A stretch of 64,000 bases of DNA from Microbacterium invictum (GCF_014197265.1 NZ_JACIFH010000001.1:2976001-3040000), one strand, 5' to 3'; counted from the stretch's first letter, positions 19,684 through 28,392 are shown. Program-made: numbers and translations. The notes: generated by a model not told the origin, from the sequence alone.

Positions 19684-19696
19684 GGTTGCCTTTCGT

Positions 19697-20884
19697 TCAG
19701 ACGAATGCAGACGTGCCGGTGAGGGCCCGTCCGACGATGAGGGAGTTGATCTCGTGGGTGCCTTCGTAGGAGTACACGGCTTCGGTGTCGGCGAAGAAGC
19801 GGGCCACGTCGTGCTCGAGGAGGATGCCGTTGCCGCCGAGCACCTCGCGACCCAGCGCCACGGTCTCGCGTGCCATCAGCGAGGTGGTCATCTTCGCGAG
19901 TGCGGAGTTGGTGTCGTCGAAGTCCCCGGCATCCTGGCGCACCGACAGCTGCACGGCCATGCCGAGCGACGCGACCGCGTTGCCGAGCATGCGGGCGAGC
20001 TTCTCCTGCACGAGCTGGAATCCGCCGATCGGCCGGCCGAACTGCTCGCGGCCGCGCACGTAGCGCACGGCGGCTTCGAGGGCGCCGGCCTGGAGCCCCG
20101 CCGCGATCCACGCGACGTCCGAGCGCATCGTGCGGAGGATCCGCGACACGTCGCGCCACGAGTTCACGTTCTGCATGCGCCACGCGTCGGCGACCCGCGC
20201 CCCGTTCAGGGTGATCACGGAGTTCTGCATCGGGCGCAGCGCCACTTTGCCGGTGATCGTCTCGAGGGTCACGCCGTCGGCGGTGCGGTCGACCAGGAAG
20301 AGCTTGACCTCGCCGTCGGCGACGTCGCGGGCGAAGATCGCAAGCCTGTCGGCCGTGGAAGCGCCCCCGATCCAGCGCTTCTGACCGTCGATGACCCACT
20401 CGTCACCGTCACGGCGCGCGGTGGTCGCCAGGCCCCCGGCGATGTCCGACCCGTGCTCGGGCTCGGTCAGCGCGAACACCCCGGTGAGCGCGAACGAGCG
20501 GATCTGCGGGTCGAGCTCGGCGGCCTGTTCGGCGGAGCCGCCGAACCTCACGGCCGCGCGGAAGAGCCCGGACTGCGCGTTGTAGAGCGTCGCGACCGAG
20601 ACGTCGGTGCGCGCCAGCACGTAGTTGCGGAACCCGCTGAACATGGTCGACGCCGCCTCGTCGGGCGAGACGCCGCCGGGCTCCATCAGGCTCAGAGGGA
20701 TCAGGGCGGCAAGGACCGCGTCCGGCATGGTCGCGGTCTCCCAGGCGTCCCGGAGCAGAGGCTTCACATCGCGCTCGAGCGTCGCAGCCAGCCCGGCGAG
20801 CGTGCGCTGCGCGGCCTCGCTCAGGTGCGTCTGCGCGTAGCCGTACGGGTCGAGCCCGATGGCATCACTGATCGCGAGGGCCAT
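19697..20884 (-). CDS. Acyl-CoA dehydrogenase
   Basis: This FAD-dependent ACAD (395 aa) has the middle-domain motif FALTEPEHGSD, WIGGAS, the C-terminal R-REQFGRPI-FQLVQ and YEGTHEIN, whose first Glu (about residue 371) matches the catalytic base of glutaryl-CoA-type enzymes. It would introduce an alpha-beta double bond into a saturated aryl-propionyl-CoA, feeding the MaoC hydratase. The known cou gene set for hydroxycinnamates lacks this step, so dihydro-ferulate or dihydro-coumarate may be substrates here. Its ATG shares one base with the amidohydrolase stop (TGATG). Confidence 0.87.
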   Translation of the reverse strand: MALAISDAIGLDPYGYAQTHLSEAAQRTLAGLAATLERDVKPLLRDAWETATMPDAVLAALIPLSLMEPGGVSPDEAASTMFSGFRNYVLARTDVSVATLYNAQSGLFRAAVRFGGSAEQAAELDPQIRSFALTGVFALTEPEHGSDIAGGLATTARRDGDEWVIDGQKRWIGGASTADRLAIFARDVADGEVKLFLVDRTADGVTLETITGKVALRPMQNSVITLNGARVADAWRMQNVNSWRDVSRILRTMRSDVAWIAAGLQAGALEAAVRYVRGREQFGRPIGGFQLVQEKLARMLGNAVASLGMAVQLSVRQDAGDFDDTNSALAKMTTSLMARETVALGREVLGGNGILLEHDVARFFADTEAVYSYEGTHEINSLIVGRALTGTSAFV

Positions 20885-21774
20885 CACGCCCTCCGAAGTC
20901 CGAGCAGACGGGCGGCGTTGTCCTTGAGGATGCCGGGGAGGACCTCGGGCTTGAACAGCTCGGCGGCCTCGGCGTCGCGCTGCCAGCGGTCGGGCATGAG
21001 CAGCGGGAAGTCCGAGCCGAACAGCACGCGGGTCTTCAGATACGAGTTCGCTGCGCGGACGAGCGACTCCGGGAAGTACTTGGGGCTCCAGCCCGACAGG
21101 TCGATCCACGTGTTGTGCTTGTGGGTCGCGACCGACAGCGCCTCGTCCTGCCACGGCACCGACGGGTGCGCCATGATGATCTGCAGATCCGGAAAGTCGG
21201 CGGCGACGCCGTCGAGCAGCATCGGGTTGGACAGACCCAGGCGGAACCCGCGGCCGCCGGGCAGGCCCGCGCCGATACCGGTCTGCCCCGTGTGGAACAG
21301 TGCGACGACACCGGCATCCTGCATCACGGAGTACAGCGGGTAGTGCTGCTCATCGCTCGGGTCGAAGCCCTGCACGGTGGGGTGGAACTTGAACCCGCGC
21401 ACGCCGCTCTCGTCGAGGAGCCGGCGCATGCGATCCGCGGCATCGGTGCGACGCGGATCGACCGACCCGAACGGGATCAGCACGTCGTTGTTGCGCGCGG
21501 CACCGTCGGCGATCTCTGCGCTCGAGACCGGCGGATGCTCCAGCTGGGTCTGCGCGTCGACCGTGAACACGACCGCCGCCATCCGCCGCTCGCGGTAATA
21601 CGCGGCGATGCTGTCGAGGTCGGGACGCGGCCCGTCGGCCGAGAAGTACTTCGATGCGGCCTCGGTCAGATCCGCCGGCAGCGATGAGTGGCCGTGGCCG
21701 TCGACTTCGACGTGCACGTGCACGTCGATCGCGGTGAGGGCGTCGAGGTCGATCGCGGGTTCGTAGCGGGTCAT
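20884..21774 (-). CDS. Amidohydrolase-family hydrolase (CouO-like)
   Basis: This metal-dependent TIM-barrel hydrolase of the amidohydrolase_2 family (296 aa) has the metal ligands DVHVHVE (His 19 and 21), FHTGQTG, a central AHPSVPW and Asp 255 in FGSDFPLL. In Rhodococcus jostii RHA1 CouO belongs to this family. It splits the aryl-beta-keto product in place of a thiolase plus thioesterase, and its Asp257 was shown to be needed; Asp 255 here fits that position. The neighbours (ligase, MaoC, SDR) match the cou set. It should release a hydroxybenzoate such as vanillate or 4-hydroxybenzoate, the input of LigM and PobA. Confidence 0.8.
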   Translation of the reverse strand: MTRYEPAIDLDALTAIDVHVHVEVDGHGHSSLPADLTEAASKYFSADGPRPDLDSIAAYYRERRMAAVVFTVDAQTQLEHPPVSSAEIADGAARNNDVLIPFGSVDPRRTDAADRMRRLLDESGVRGFKFHPTVQGFDPSDEQHYPLYSVMQDAGVVALFHTGQTGIGAGLPGGRGFRLGLSNPMLLDGVAADFPDLQIIMAHPSVPWQDEALSVATHKHNTWIDLSGWSPKYFPESLVRAANSYLKTRVLFGSDFPLLMPDRWQRDAEAAELFKPEVLPGILKDNAARLLGLRRA

Positions 21775-21803
21775 CGTCGGTCCGGTTCGAGGCGGGTGAT
21801 GGA

Positions 21804-22733
21804 TCAGGCGCCCGGCGCGGGACGCTGGAGCTCGTCGGGCAGCGGCGGGAACTTCTCGCCGATCGACTGCAGGTTGTCGGTGAGCACGGTGCCGTCGGTG
21901 GAGAGGGCCTCGTAGGACCAGCCGCCGTCGTGATACTCGGTGACGGCGGCCTCGGGGTGGGTCCACACCTGGATGCGGTCGCCGCCCACGCCGATGGCCT
22001 GTCCGGTGATGGATGCCGCGGCATCGGACGCGAGGTAGGCGATGACCCCGGCGACGTCGGCGGCGGTGCCGAACCCGAGGTCGTGGCGGAAGAAGGCGGG
22101 CATGGGCTCGCCCTTTTCGTCGGCTTCGACCGCGGCGGCGAAGTAGGGGACGGTGGCGGTCATCGCGGTGGCGGCGACCGGGATGACCGCGTTGGCGGTG
22201 ATGCCGGCCTTCTTGAGCTCGAGGGCCCAGGTGCGGACCATGCCCACGATGCCGGCTTTGGCGGCGGCGTAGTTGGTCTGGCCGAAGTTGCCGCGCTGGC
22301 CGGTGGGAGAGCCGATCGCGATGATGCGGCCGGGGATCTGGTTCTCGCGCATGTAGGTCGCGGCCTCGCGGACGGTGGTGAACGTGCCGCGCAGGTGCAC
22401 GTTGATGACGGTGTCGAAGTCTTCGTCGCTCATCTTCCACAGCACGGTGTCGCGCAGCACACCGGCGTTGGTGACCAGGATGTCCAGGCGTCCGTAGCTG
22501 TCGACCGCGGTCTGCACGAGCTGCTTCGCGGTCTCGGTGGGGCCTACCGGCGCGACCACGGCGACGGCCTTGCCGCCGGTCGAGGTGATGGATGCCACGG
22601 CCTCGGCCGCGGTGGCCTCATCGACGTCGTTGATCACGACCGACGCGCCCTGGCGGGCGAGTTCCTGCGCATAGGCGAGGCCCAGGCCGCGGCCCGATCC
22701 GGTGACGATGGCGACTTTGCCGTCGAGGCTCAT
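21804..22733 (-). CDS. Short-chain dehydrogenase, 3-hydroxyacyl-CoA type (CouN-like)
   Basis: This classical-type SDR (309 aa) has TGSGRGLG for the dinucleotide, NAGV, an active-site Ser in IAIGSPTG and the YAAAK Tyr/Lys pair. A C-terminal extension of about 50 residues after the core is longer than usual. In multifunctional beta-oxidation proteins such a domain oxidises (R)-3-hydroxyacyl-CoA, which matches the (R)-stereochemistry of MaoC hydratases. It is the first gene of the leftward operon and diverges from marR, so its promoter lies in 22734-22827. Confidence 0.86.
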   Translation of the reverse strand: MSLDGKVAIVTGSGRGLGLAYAQELARQGASVVINDVDEATAAEAVASITSTGGKAVAVVAPVGPTETAKQLVQTAVDSYGRLDILVTNAGVLRDTVLWKMSDEDFDTVINVHLRGTFTTVREAATYMRENQIPGRIIAIGSPTGQRGNFGQTNYAAAKAGIVGMVRTWALELKKAGITANAVIPVAATAMTATVPYFAAAVEADEKGEPMPAFFRHDLGFGTAADVAGVIAYLASDAAASITGQAIGVGGDRIQVWTHPEAAVTEYHDGGWSYEALSTDGTVLTDNLQSIGEKFPPLPDELQRPAPGA

Positions 22734-22775
22734 GATTACTCCTTCAGGTGTTGTCCCTCATTGAAGACCACATAG

Positions 22776-22788
22776 TTGAAAATGTCAA
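22776..22788. promoter_or_regulatory. Candidate MarR operator
   Basis: TTGA (22776-22779), 5 nt, TCAA (22785-22788) form an inverted repeat in the AT-richest part of the marR/SDR divergent spacer. Flanking CAT and ATG triplets extend partial symmetry. The position between the two start codons is typical for an autoregulating MarR repressor such as CouR. Confidence 0.45.
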
Positions 22789-22827
22789 TGGTTTCCCTCC
22801 TCAATCAACTGCCCTAGGATGAGGGTC

Positions 22828-23319
22828 ATGCCGAAGACGACGGGAAGGCGCGCGCCGGTGATGCCTGCCTCGGCGGACGACCGGCTGTGGCAGTCGCCGG
22901 TCGGCCATGATCTGAGCTTCGTCCTCGCCCGCGCCAACGCGGTCTCGCTCGCCGGTGTGCACGCCGCGCTGGCCGAGCACGGGCTGCGCGTGCGCCAGTA
23001 CTCGGTGCTCGCGATCGCGGCCGCCGACACGCGTCCATCTCAGCGCGAGCTGTCGGACTTCCTCCGGCTCGACCCGAGTCAGATCGTCGCGGTCGTCGAT
23101 CACCTCGAATCGCGCGACCTGGTGCGCCGCGAGCCCGACCCGAACGACCGGCGCGCGAAAGTGGTCGTGGCGACCGCTGCCGGCAAGACGCTGTACCGCC
23201 GCGCCAAGTCGGCTGCCGAGCGCGCCGACGGCGAGTTCCTCGCGCGCCTGGACGCGTCTGAGATCGCGGCACTGGCTCCGATGCTGCGCAAGCTGGCCTG
23301 GGCCCCCGAGATCGTCTGA
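22828..23319 (+). CDS. MarR-family regulator (CouR-like position)
   Basis: This winged-helix regulator (163 aa) has RPSQRELSDFLRLDPSQIVAVVDHLESRDLV-R as the recognition region and DPNDRRAK-V as the wing. I chose ATG 22828 because GGATGAGGG directly upstream serves it better than the ATG at 22819, which lies inside that ribosome site. It diverges from the CoA-dependent side-chain operon. In Rhodococcus jostii the MarR protein CouR represses the cou genes and is released by hydroxycinnamoyl-CoA; the same logic is likely here. Confidence 0.87.
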   Translation: MPKTTGRRAPVMPASADDRLWQSPVGHDLSFVLARANAVSLAGVHAALAEHGLRVRQYSVLAIAAADTRPSQRELSDFLRLDPSQIVAVVDHLESRDLVRREPDPNDRRAKVVVATAAGKTLYRRAKSAAERADGEFLARLDASEIAALAPMLRKLAWAPEIV

Positions 23320-23348
23320 CCTCCCCTCGCCCGCCCGCCCGCGCCCGC

Positions 23349-23426
23349 CGAGCCGCCTACATTCGGCCGAGCCGCCTAGATGCGGCCGCACGAACGTAGA
23401 CGGCTCGCACAAAGGTAGACGGTTCG
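23349..23426. repeat. Nested palindromic element of different sequence, 19-bp period
   Basis: CGAGCCGCCTAC (23349) and CGAGCCGCCTAG (23368) are followed by GTAGACGGCTCG (23396) and GTAGACGGTTCG (23415). Left and right arms are each repeated at 19 bp and are inverted with respect to each other; a weaker extra arm (GTGGACGGCTCG) starts at 23431. It lies between the convergent marR and MFS genes, so a two-way terminator is plausible. The design copies that of the 12665 and 40257 elements although the sequence is unrelated. Confidence 0.75.
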
Positions 23427-23452
23427 GTGCGTGGACGGCTCGGTGCGGTGGG

Positions 23453-24700
23453 TCAGCGTGACGGGTCGAGGACGAAGCGGGGACGGCCGGCGAACACCCC
23501 GACGATCGTCAGCAGCACCAGCACCACGAGCAGCAGCGAGAGCGAAGCGATCCACCCGTCCGTCAGCGCATGGAGCGCGCCGAACGTCACCGGGCCGAGC
23601 GCGGCGATCAGATAGCCGACCGACTGCGACATGCCCGACAGGGCGCTGGACGCATCGTGGTCGCGGGCCCGCTGGGCCATGAGGGTCAGCGACATCGCGA
23701 GAGTCGAGCCCGAGGACAGCCCGAGCAGCACGACCCAGACCGAGATCGCGCCGGGGGCGAGCATGAGGCCGACGGTGCCCACGATCGCGAGCGAAGGGAT
23801 GAGCGCAGGTGCGAAGCGCTCGATCCGGCCGCGCAGGATGAACGGTAGCGATACCGAACCGGCCAGCGACAGCAGCTGGTAGACCATGACGTCCACGCCG
23901 GCGAGCACCTCAGACCGGCCGGTCGCCATCGAGATGGTGGCGAGCCACGTCACCAGCATGTAGAACATCGCCGACTGCAGCCCCATATACGCGGCGACGA
24001 GCCAGGCGACCGGGTCGGTCCAGATGCCGGTGCGGCCGCGGTGCTCTGGCGCGCGGGTGTGGGCGTGGTGGGGGCCCCGGTGCGCGAGCCACCACGCGAC
24101 GATCGCGAACGGCAGCAGGCCGATGCCGGTCACCAGCAGCGCGAAGCGCCATCCGGCGGGATCGCCGCCCAGCTCGATGTGCGAGATCGGTACGACGACG
24201 CCCGACGAGACCGCGCCGAATCCGGCGAGCAGCGCGGTGTAGAGCGCGGTGATCACCGCCACGCGTGCCGGGAACTCGCGCTTGACGATCGCGGGCATCA
24301 GCACGTTGATGATCGCGATGCCGACGCCGATGACCGCTGTGCCGATCCACAGGCAGACGATCTCGCCCAGTCCGTCGCTCACGCCGGGGAGCGACCGCAC
24401 GAGCGTGCCCGCCAGTAGCACGATGAGCGATCCGAGCAGCACGCGCGGCTGCCCGAAGCGGCGGCTCAGCGTGTGGGCGACGGGCGAGAACAGTGCCCAC
24501 GCGACCAGCGGCACGGCCGCGAGGACGCCGAGGGTGCCAACGGACATCCCGGTGTCGGTGCCGATCTGATCGATGAGCGGTCCCAGCCCGGTGATCGCCG
24601 GTCGCATATTCGCCGCGACGAGGCACACGGCCACCAGCAGCAGGGCGACGGAGGTTCCGCGCGCCGGCGGTGGCGGCTGGGTCCGCGACGGTGTGGCCAT
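23453..24700 (-). CDS. MFS transporter, CynX/NimT-like family
   Basis: This membrane protein of 415 aa has about 12 segments. AANMRPAITGLGPLID in the first segment is characteristic of the CynX/NimT (cyanate, 2-nitroimidazole) branch, and TLSRRFGQPR is loop 2-3. Its location between the side-chain pathway and pobA could mean transport of an aromatic acid such as 4-hydroxybenzoate, but nothing in the sequence shows the substrate. It stands alone, with a nested palindrome after its stop. Confidence 0.82.
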   Translation of the reverse strand: MATPSRTQPPPPARGTSVALLLVAVCLVAANMRPAITGLGPLIDQIGTDTGMSVGTLGVLAAVPLVAWALFSPVAHTLSRRFGQPRVLLGSLIVLLAGTLVRSLPGVSDGLGEIVCLWIGTAVIGVGIAIINVLMPAIVKREFPARVAVITALYTALLAGFGAVSSGVVVPISHIELGGDPAGWRFALLVTGIGLLPFAIVAWWLAHRGPHHAHTRAPEHRGRTGIWTDPVAWLVAAYMGLQSAMFYMLVTWLATISMATGRSEVLAGVDVMVYQLLSLAGSVSLPFILRGRIERFAPALIPSLAIVGTVGLMLAPGAISVWVVLLGLSSGSTLAMSLTLMAQRARDHDASSALSGMSQSVGYLIAALGPVTFGALHALTDGWIASLSLLLVVLVLLTIVGVFAGRPRFVLDPSR

Positions 24701-24789
24701 GAGTACGGACCATATCCCAGTCGCAGATCATCGACGGGCAGTTTCACATGCGAGCGCCGTCCCGTCCTGCCCGACAATCTCTAGCCAGA

Positions 24790-24799
24790 CTTAGCTAAG
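24790..24799. promoter_or_regulatory. Perfect 10-bp palindrome before the Phd/PIN operon
   Basis: CTTAGCTAAG is a perfect palindrome 17 nt before the antitoxin ATG, in a short AT-rich zone. Toxin-antitoxin operons are commonly autoregulated at such sites, so it is a likely operator. Confidence 0.45.
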
Positions 24800-24816
24800 C
24801 CCGGTAGATTGGACGC

Positions 24817-25053
24817 ATGACCCAGGTGAACGTCCACGAAGCGAAGTCGCAGCTGTCGGCGCTGATCGCCAGAGTGCTCGCGGGGGAGGAGGTCACGATC
24901 GCCCGGGCAGGGATGCCGGTGGTCGACCTCGTCCCGCATCGAGAGCTGACCATCGTCTATGGGCTGGGCGCAGCTGAGCCCGCTCACGATCCTGCGCTGT
25001 TCGATGGAGTGGACGCCGAAGTGGCCGGCATGTTCTACGGCGCGGACGCGTGA
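24817..25053 (+). CDS. Phd/YefM-type antitoxin
   Basis: This small protein (78 aa) has the Phd fold start VNVHEAKSQLSALIARVLAGEEVTI, the conserved AKSQLS helix and an ARAG-PV-LVP strand. A flexible C-terminal half would cover the toxin. It should neutralise the PIN toxin encoded next and repress the operon through the upstream palindrome. The stop overlaps the toxin GTG by 4 nt, which keeps antitoxin synthesis ahead of toxin. Confidence 0.88.
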   Translation: MTQVNVHEAKSQLSALIARVLAGEEVTIARAGMPVVDLVPHRELTIVYGLGAAEPAHDPALFDGVDAEVAGMFYGADA

Positions 25054-25439
25054 TCCTGCTGGACACGAACGCCCTGCTCTGGCTGTACAAGGACAGTTCT
25101 GATCTTGGTGCGCAGGCGCGTCAGAAGATCGTTCGGGCGACCCGCGTCCACTTCTCAGCGGCGAGCATCATGGAGATCTCGATCAAGCACATGCTGGGGC
25201 GCTTGCCGCTTCCGGGCGGTGAGGGGTTCCCCGAGGTGTTCATCCGGTCCGGGCTGGTGGAACTACCGCTGACATCAGCCCATGCGGCGGCGATGACCGA
25301 CTTTCCTGAGCTCACCCGTCACGATCCGTTCGACCGGATGCTCGTCGCACAGGCCGCGAGTGAAGCGTTCGAGCTGCTCACCTCCGACGCCACCCTCCTC
25401 GCGCAGGGAAGGGGCTGGATCACCGACGCTCGGCGCTGA
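25050..25439 (+). CDS. PIN-domain toxin (VapC family)
   Basis: This ribonuclease-type PIN domain (129 aa) has acidic residues in LLDTNALLW (Asp 5), a Glu in MEISIKHMLG, Asp in HDPFDRMLVAQA and Asp in TSDATL, the normal four-acid active site. The subclass with SIKHMLGRLPLP normally pairs with Phd-type antitoxins, as here. The start is GTG. The pair sits between an MFS gene and pobA and may help to retain the catabolic island. Confidence 0.9.
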   Translation: MILLDTNALLWLYKDSSDLGAQARQKIVRATRVHFSAASIMEISIKHMLGRLPLPGGEGFPEVFIRSGLVELPLTSAHAAAMTDFPELTRHDPFDRMLVAQAASEAFELLTSDATLLAQGRGWITDARR

Positions 25440-25520
25440 CAGTGCGCGGAGCCGGAGTGTGTGAGCCGGAAGTCACATGCGCTGTGAGGACAGGTTGCGG
25501 GCGCCGCGACCGGACTACCC

Positions 25521-26705
25521 TCAGGCCAGACCCTCCAGCGGCCACCCGGTGTACGCCTCGGCGAGGTAGCGCCGGCCGGCCTCGGACTCGACCACCGAGC
25601 GCAGCTCGCCGAGCTGGCGCAGCCGGTCGAAGTCGGACGCGTCGGGCGCGACGTGCAGCATCGAGGTCATCCACCACGAGAAGTGCTGCGCCTTCCAGAT
25701 GCGGTGCGATGCCGTCTCGGGGAAGGCCTCGAGCAGCCGCGAGTCGCCCTCCAGCAGCAGCGCGCGCAGAGCGCGCTCGAGCACGACGACGTCGGCGACG
25801 GCCAGGTTCATGCCCTTCGCTCCGGTCGGCGGCACGGTGTGGGCGGCATCGCCGATCAGCGCCGTGCGGCCGTGCAGCAGCTCGTGCGCCACGAAGCTGC
25901 GGAAGCGCAGGACGTCGCGCTGGAAGATCGGACCCTCCTTGAGCGTCGTCCCCGGCACGCGGGACTGCAGCTGCTCCCACAGTTGCTCTTCGCTGAGCGC
26001 GTTCGGATCGGCATCCGGATCGCACTGGAAGTACATCCGCTGCACGGTCTCGCTGCGCTGGCTGATGAGCGCGAAGCCGTTGGGCGAATTGCTGTAGATC
26101 AGCTCGTCGGCACTGGGCGGCGCCTCGGTGAGGATGCCGAACCACGCGAACGGGTACTCGCGGAAGTAGCCGCCGGTCTGCGACCCGGTGACCGCCTCGC
26201 GCACGACGCTGCGCGACCCGTCGGCGCCGACGACGAACTCGGCCTCGATGACGATCCGCTCGCCGCCGGGTCCGGTTGCGATGACACGGGGGAGAGCGGA
26301 TGCCGGCTCCTCGACGCGCTCGGCCGTGACGCCGAATCGCAGGTCTTGGCCGCGCTCGAGCCGCACCGCGATGAGGTCCTTGAGCACCTCGTGCTGTGGG
26401 TACAGGTACACGCCGCGGCCGACGAGGTCGGCGAAGTCGATGCGGTGCCCGTCGCCGGCGAAGCGGAGTTCGATGCCGTCGTGACGGTGCGCGGCAGTCC
26501 GCACGCGGGCGGAGGCCCCCGACTGCTCGAGGATCTCGACGGTGCCCTGCTCGAGGATCCCGGCGCGGATCGTCGTCTCGATCTGCTCACGACTGCGGTC
26601 GTCGATCACGACCGACTCGATGCCGGCATTGCCCAGCAGATGTGACAGCAGGAGGCCTGCGGGGCCGGCGCCGACGATGGCGACACGGGTGCGGGTGGTG
26701 GTCAT
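25521..26705 (-). CDS. pobA: 4-hydroxybenzoate 3-monooxygenase
   Basis: This class A flavoprotein hydroxylase (394 aa) converts 4-hydroxybenzoate to protocatechuate. Visible motifs are GAGPAGLLLSHLL for FAD, ETTIRAGILEQG (Arg near 47, the NAD(P)H-side Arg of PobA), IYSNSPNGFALISQRSE (the substrate Tyr, Ser and Arg of PobA in order), GDAAHTVPPTGAKGMNLA and a late Tyr in EAYTGWP. The length equals Pseudomonas PobA. It lies 75 nt downstream of an IclR gene on the same strand. CCATTCAACGG (26777-26787), a near-palindrome overlapping that gene's stop, may be its operator. It feeds pcaHG. Confidence 0.93.
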   Translation of the reverse strand: MTTTRTRVAIVGAGPAGLLLSHLLGNAGIESVVIDDRSREQIETTIRAGILEQGTVEILEQSGASARVRTAAHRHDGIELRFAGDGHRIDFADLVGRGVYLYPQHEVLKDLIAVRLERGQDLRFGVTAERVEEPASALPRVIATGPGGERIVIEAEFVVGADGSRSVVREAVTGSQTGGYFREYPFAWFGILTEAPPSADELIYSNSPNGFALISQRSETVQRMYFQCDPDADPNALSEEQLWEQLQSRVPGTTLKEGPIFQRDVLRFRSFVAHELLHGRTALIGDAAHTVPPTGAKGMNLAVADVVVLERALRALLLEGDSRLLEAFPETASHRIWKAQHFSWWMTSMLHVAPDASDFDRLRQLGELRSVVESEAGRRYLAEAYTGWPLEGLA

Positions 26706-26780
26706 GGCGTCTCCCTCGACGTGGTGTCTCGTGCGTCACCAGTGTGCCGATGATCCGACGCGCGGTCGCGAGATTGCCAT

Positions 26781-27530
26781 TCAACGGGAAGCGCGGAGGG
26801 CAGCTTCGATGGCGGCCGCAGCTTCGCGCAATTCGGCGGTCGCCGGGTGGGGCGACGCCTCACGCGGCAGCACGACCGAGAGCGCGGCGACGACCTCCCC
26901 GGCATCCCGGATCGGCACCGCCACTCCGGTCGAGACGGTCTCGACCGATCCGGGCGCCACGACGACTCCCGCCCGCCGGATGTCCGTCAGGATCCGGCTC
27001 AGCCGCGCGGGGTCGGTGATCGTCTCGGGCGAGACGGCACGCAGGGGTCCGGCGAGTACGCGTTCACGGAGGGATGCCGGAGCGAAGGCCAGCAGGACCA
27101 GCCCGCTCGACGAGGCGTGCAGCGGCAGACGCCCCGCGATGCGGGTGATGTTGGCGCCGGCCTCGGGGTGCGAGAGGCGCTCGAGGAAGAGCGCCTCGTT
27201 CTGCTCGAGCACCGCGAGCTGGGTGTGCTCTCGCACGCGCGCCTGCACCTGCGCCATGAACGGCAGCGCCGCCTGCCGCAGGCGCAAGGCGGTGGACCCG
27301 CGCAGGGCGAGCTCCCACAGCCGCATGCCCAGGTGCACCCGACGGTCTTCGTCGCGTTCGAGCAGCCCCGCCGCGACCAGTTCGTCGACGATGCGGTGCG
27401 CGGTGGACGACGGCAGGCCGGCATGACGCCCGATCTCGGACGCGGTCTGCATCGACCGGTCGGCGCTGAAGGTCTCGAGGACGCGCACGATCCGGTCTGT
27501 CATCGAGTCGCCGGAAGGCGAGTTGGCCAT
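26781..27530 (-). CDS. IclR-family regulator, probably of pobA
   Basis: The protein (249 aa) has an N-terminal winged helix (RIVRVLETFSADRSMQTASEIGRHAGLPSS in outline) and an IclR effector domain with VLEQNEALFLERLSH and a C-terminal AVPIRDAGEVVAALSV. Position directly upstream of pobA on the same strand suggests a PobR role, sensing 4-hydroxybenzoate. It diverges from another IclR gene only 71 nt away. An internal Met (near 27503) would also leave the DNA-binding domain intact, so the start is uncertain. Confidence 0.85.
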   Translation of the reverse strand: MANSPSGDSMTDRIVRVLETFSADRSMQTASEIGRHAGLPSSTAHRIVDELVAAGLLERDEDRRVHLGMRLWELALRGSTALRLRQAALPFMAQVQARVREHTQLAVLEQNEALFLERLSHPEAGANITRIAGRLPLHASSSGLVLLAFAPASLRERVLAGPLRAVSPETITDPARLSRILTDIRRAGVVVAPGSVETVSTGVAVPIRDAGEVVAALSVVLPREASPHPATAELREAAAAIEAALRASR

Positions 27531-27601
27531 GCGCCCACTGTCTCACGCCGCTCGCGGCACGGCGCACCCGGTCGCCGGTAATCTCGCTGTCAGGAGGACC
27601 G

Positions 27602-28360
27602 ATGACCGACGGCGAAGGCGTGCTCGAGAGGGTGCTGCGCGTGCTCGGATGCTTCTCCGAAGACGAACCCGCCATCACCGCGACCACCCTCGCGCAGCAC
27701 ACCGGGCTGGCCTCATCGACGCTGCACCGCCTGCTGGCGACCCTCGTGGCCGAGGGGCTGCTCAGCCGTGGTCCCGGCCACACCTATGTCATCGGTTCGC
27801 GGCTGTGGGAGCTGGGCGAACTGTCGCCGCTCTCGCTGCGCCTGCGCGAGACGGCCCTGCCGCACATGGTGCGGCTGTACGAGGCGACCGGCGAGAACGT
27901 GCACCTGGCCGTCCTCGACGGCGCGACCCCCGAGGCCTCGAGCGCGCTGTACGTCGGCCGGCTCACCGGGCGGCAGTCCATACCGACCCTCAGCCGCATG
28001 GGCGGGCGCAATCCGCTGCACGTGACCGGCGTCGGCAAGGCGCTGCTCGCCGACCGCGATGAGCCGTGGCTGGAGCGCTATTTCCGCGCGCCGCTGGTGC
28101 GGGAGACCGTCCACTCCCTCACGACCGAAGCCGCGCTGCGTGCCGACCTCGCCCGCGCGCGCACCTTGGGCTACGCGACGACCCGCGAGGAGATGACCCT
28201 CGGCAACGTGTCGGTGGCCGCGGCGCTCGGGCGCGTCGACGGACTGCCACCGATCGCCCTCGGGCTCGTCGTGCACCTCGAACGCGCCGACGAGCGCCGC
28301 CTGGCGCCCATGGTGGTGCAGGCCGCGAAGGATCTGCGGCACGACCTGCGCAAGGCGTGA
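27602..28360 (+). CDS. IclR-family regulator upstream of pcaHGBDC
   Basis: The protein (252 aa) has an N-terminal helix-turn-helix (LERVLRVLGCFSEDEP, then STLHRLLATLVAEGLL) and the IclR ligand domain with LYVGRLTGRQSIPTLSR and PLHVTGVGKALLA. CAGGAGG precedes the ATG at 27602. It is divergent from the pobA-side IclR gene and lies 103 nt upstream of pcaH in the same direction, so it probably controls the pca operon. It is not the classical PcaR sequence type; that type is at 46663. Confidence 0.85.
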   Translation: MTDGEGVLERVLRVLGCFSEDEPAITATTLAQHTGLASSTLHRLLATLVAEGLLSRGPGHTYVIGSRLWELGELSPLSLRLRETALPHMVRLYEATGENVHLAVLDGATPEASSALYVGRLTGRQSIPTLSRMGGRNPLHVTGVGKALLADRDEPWLERYFRAPLVRETVHSLTTEAALRADLARARTLGYATTREEMTLGNVSVAAALGRVDGLPPIALGLVVHLERADERRLAPMVVQAAKDLRHDLRKA

Positions 28361-28392
28361 TCCTCCGGCATCCACTCTCACTGGATGAGAAT

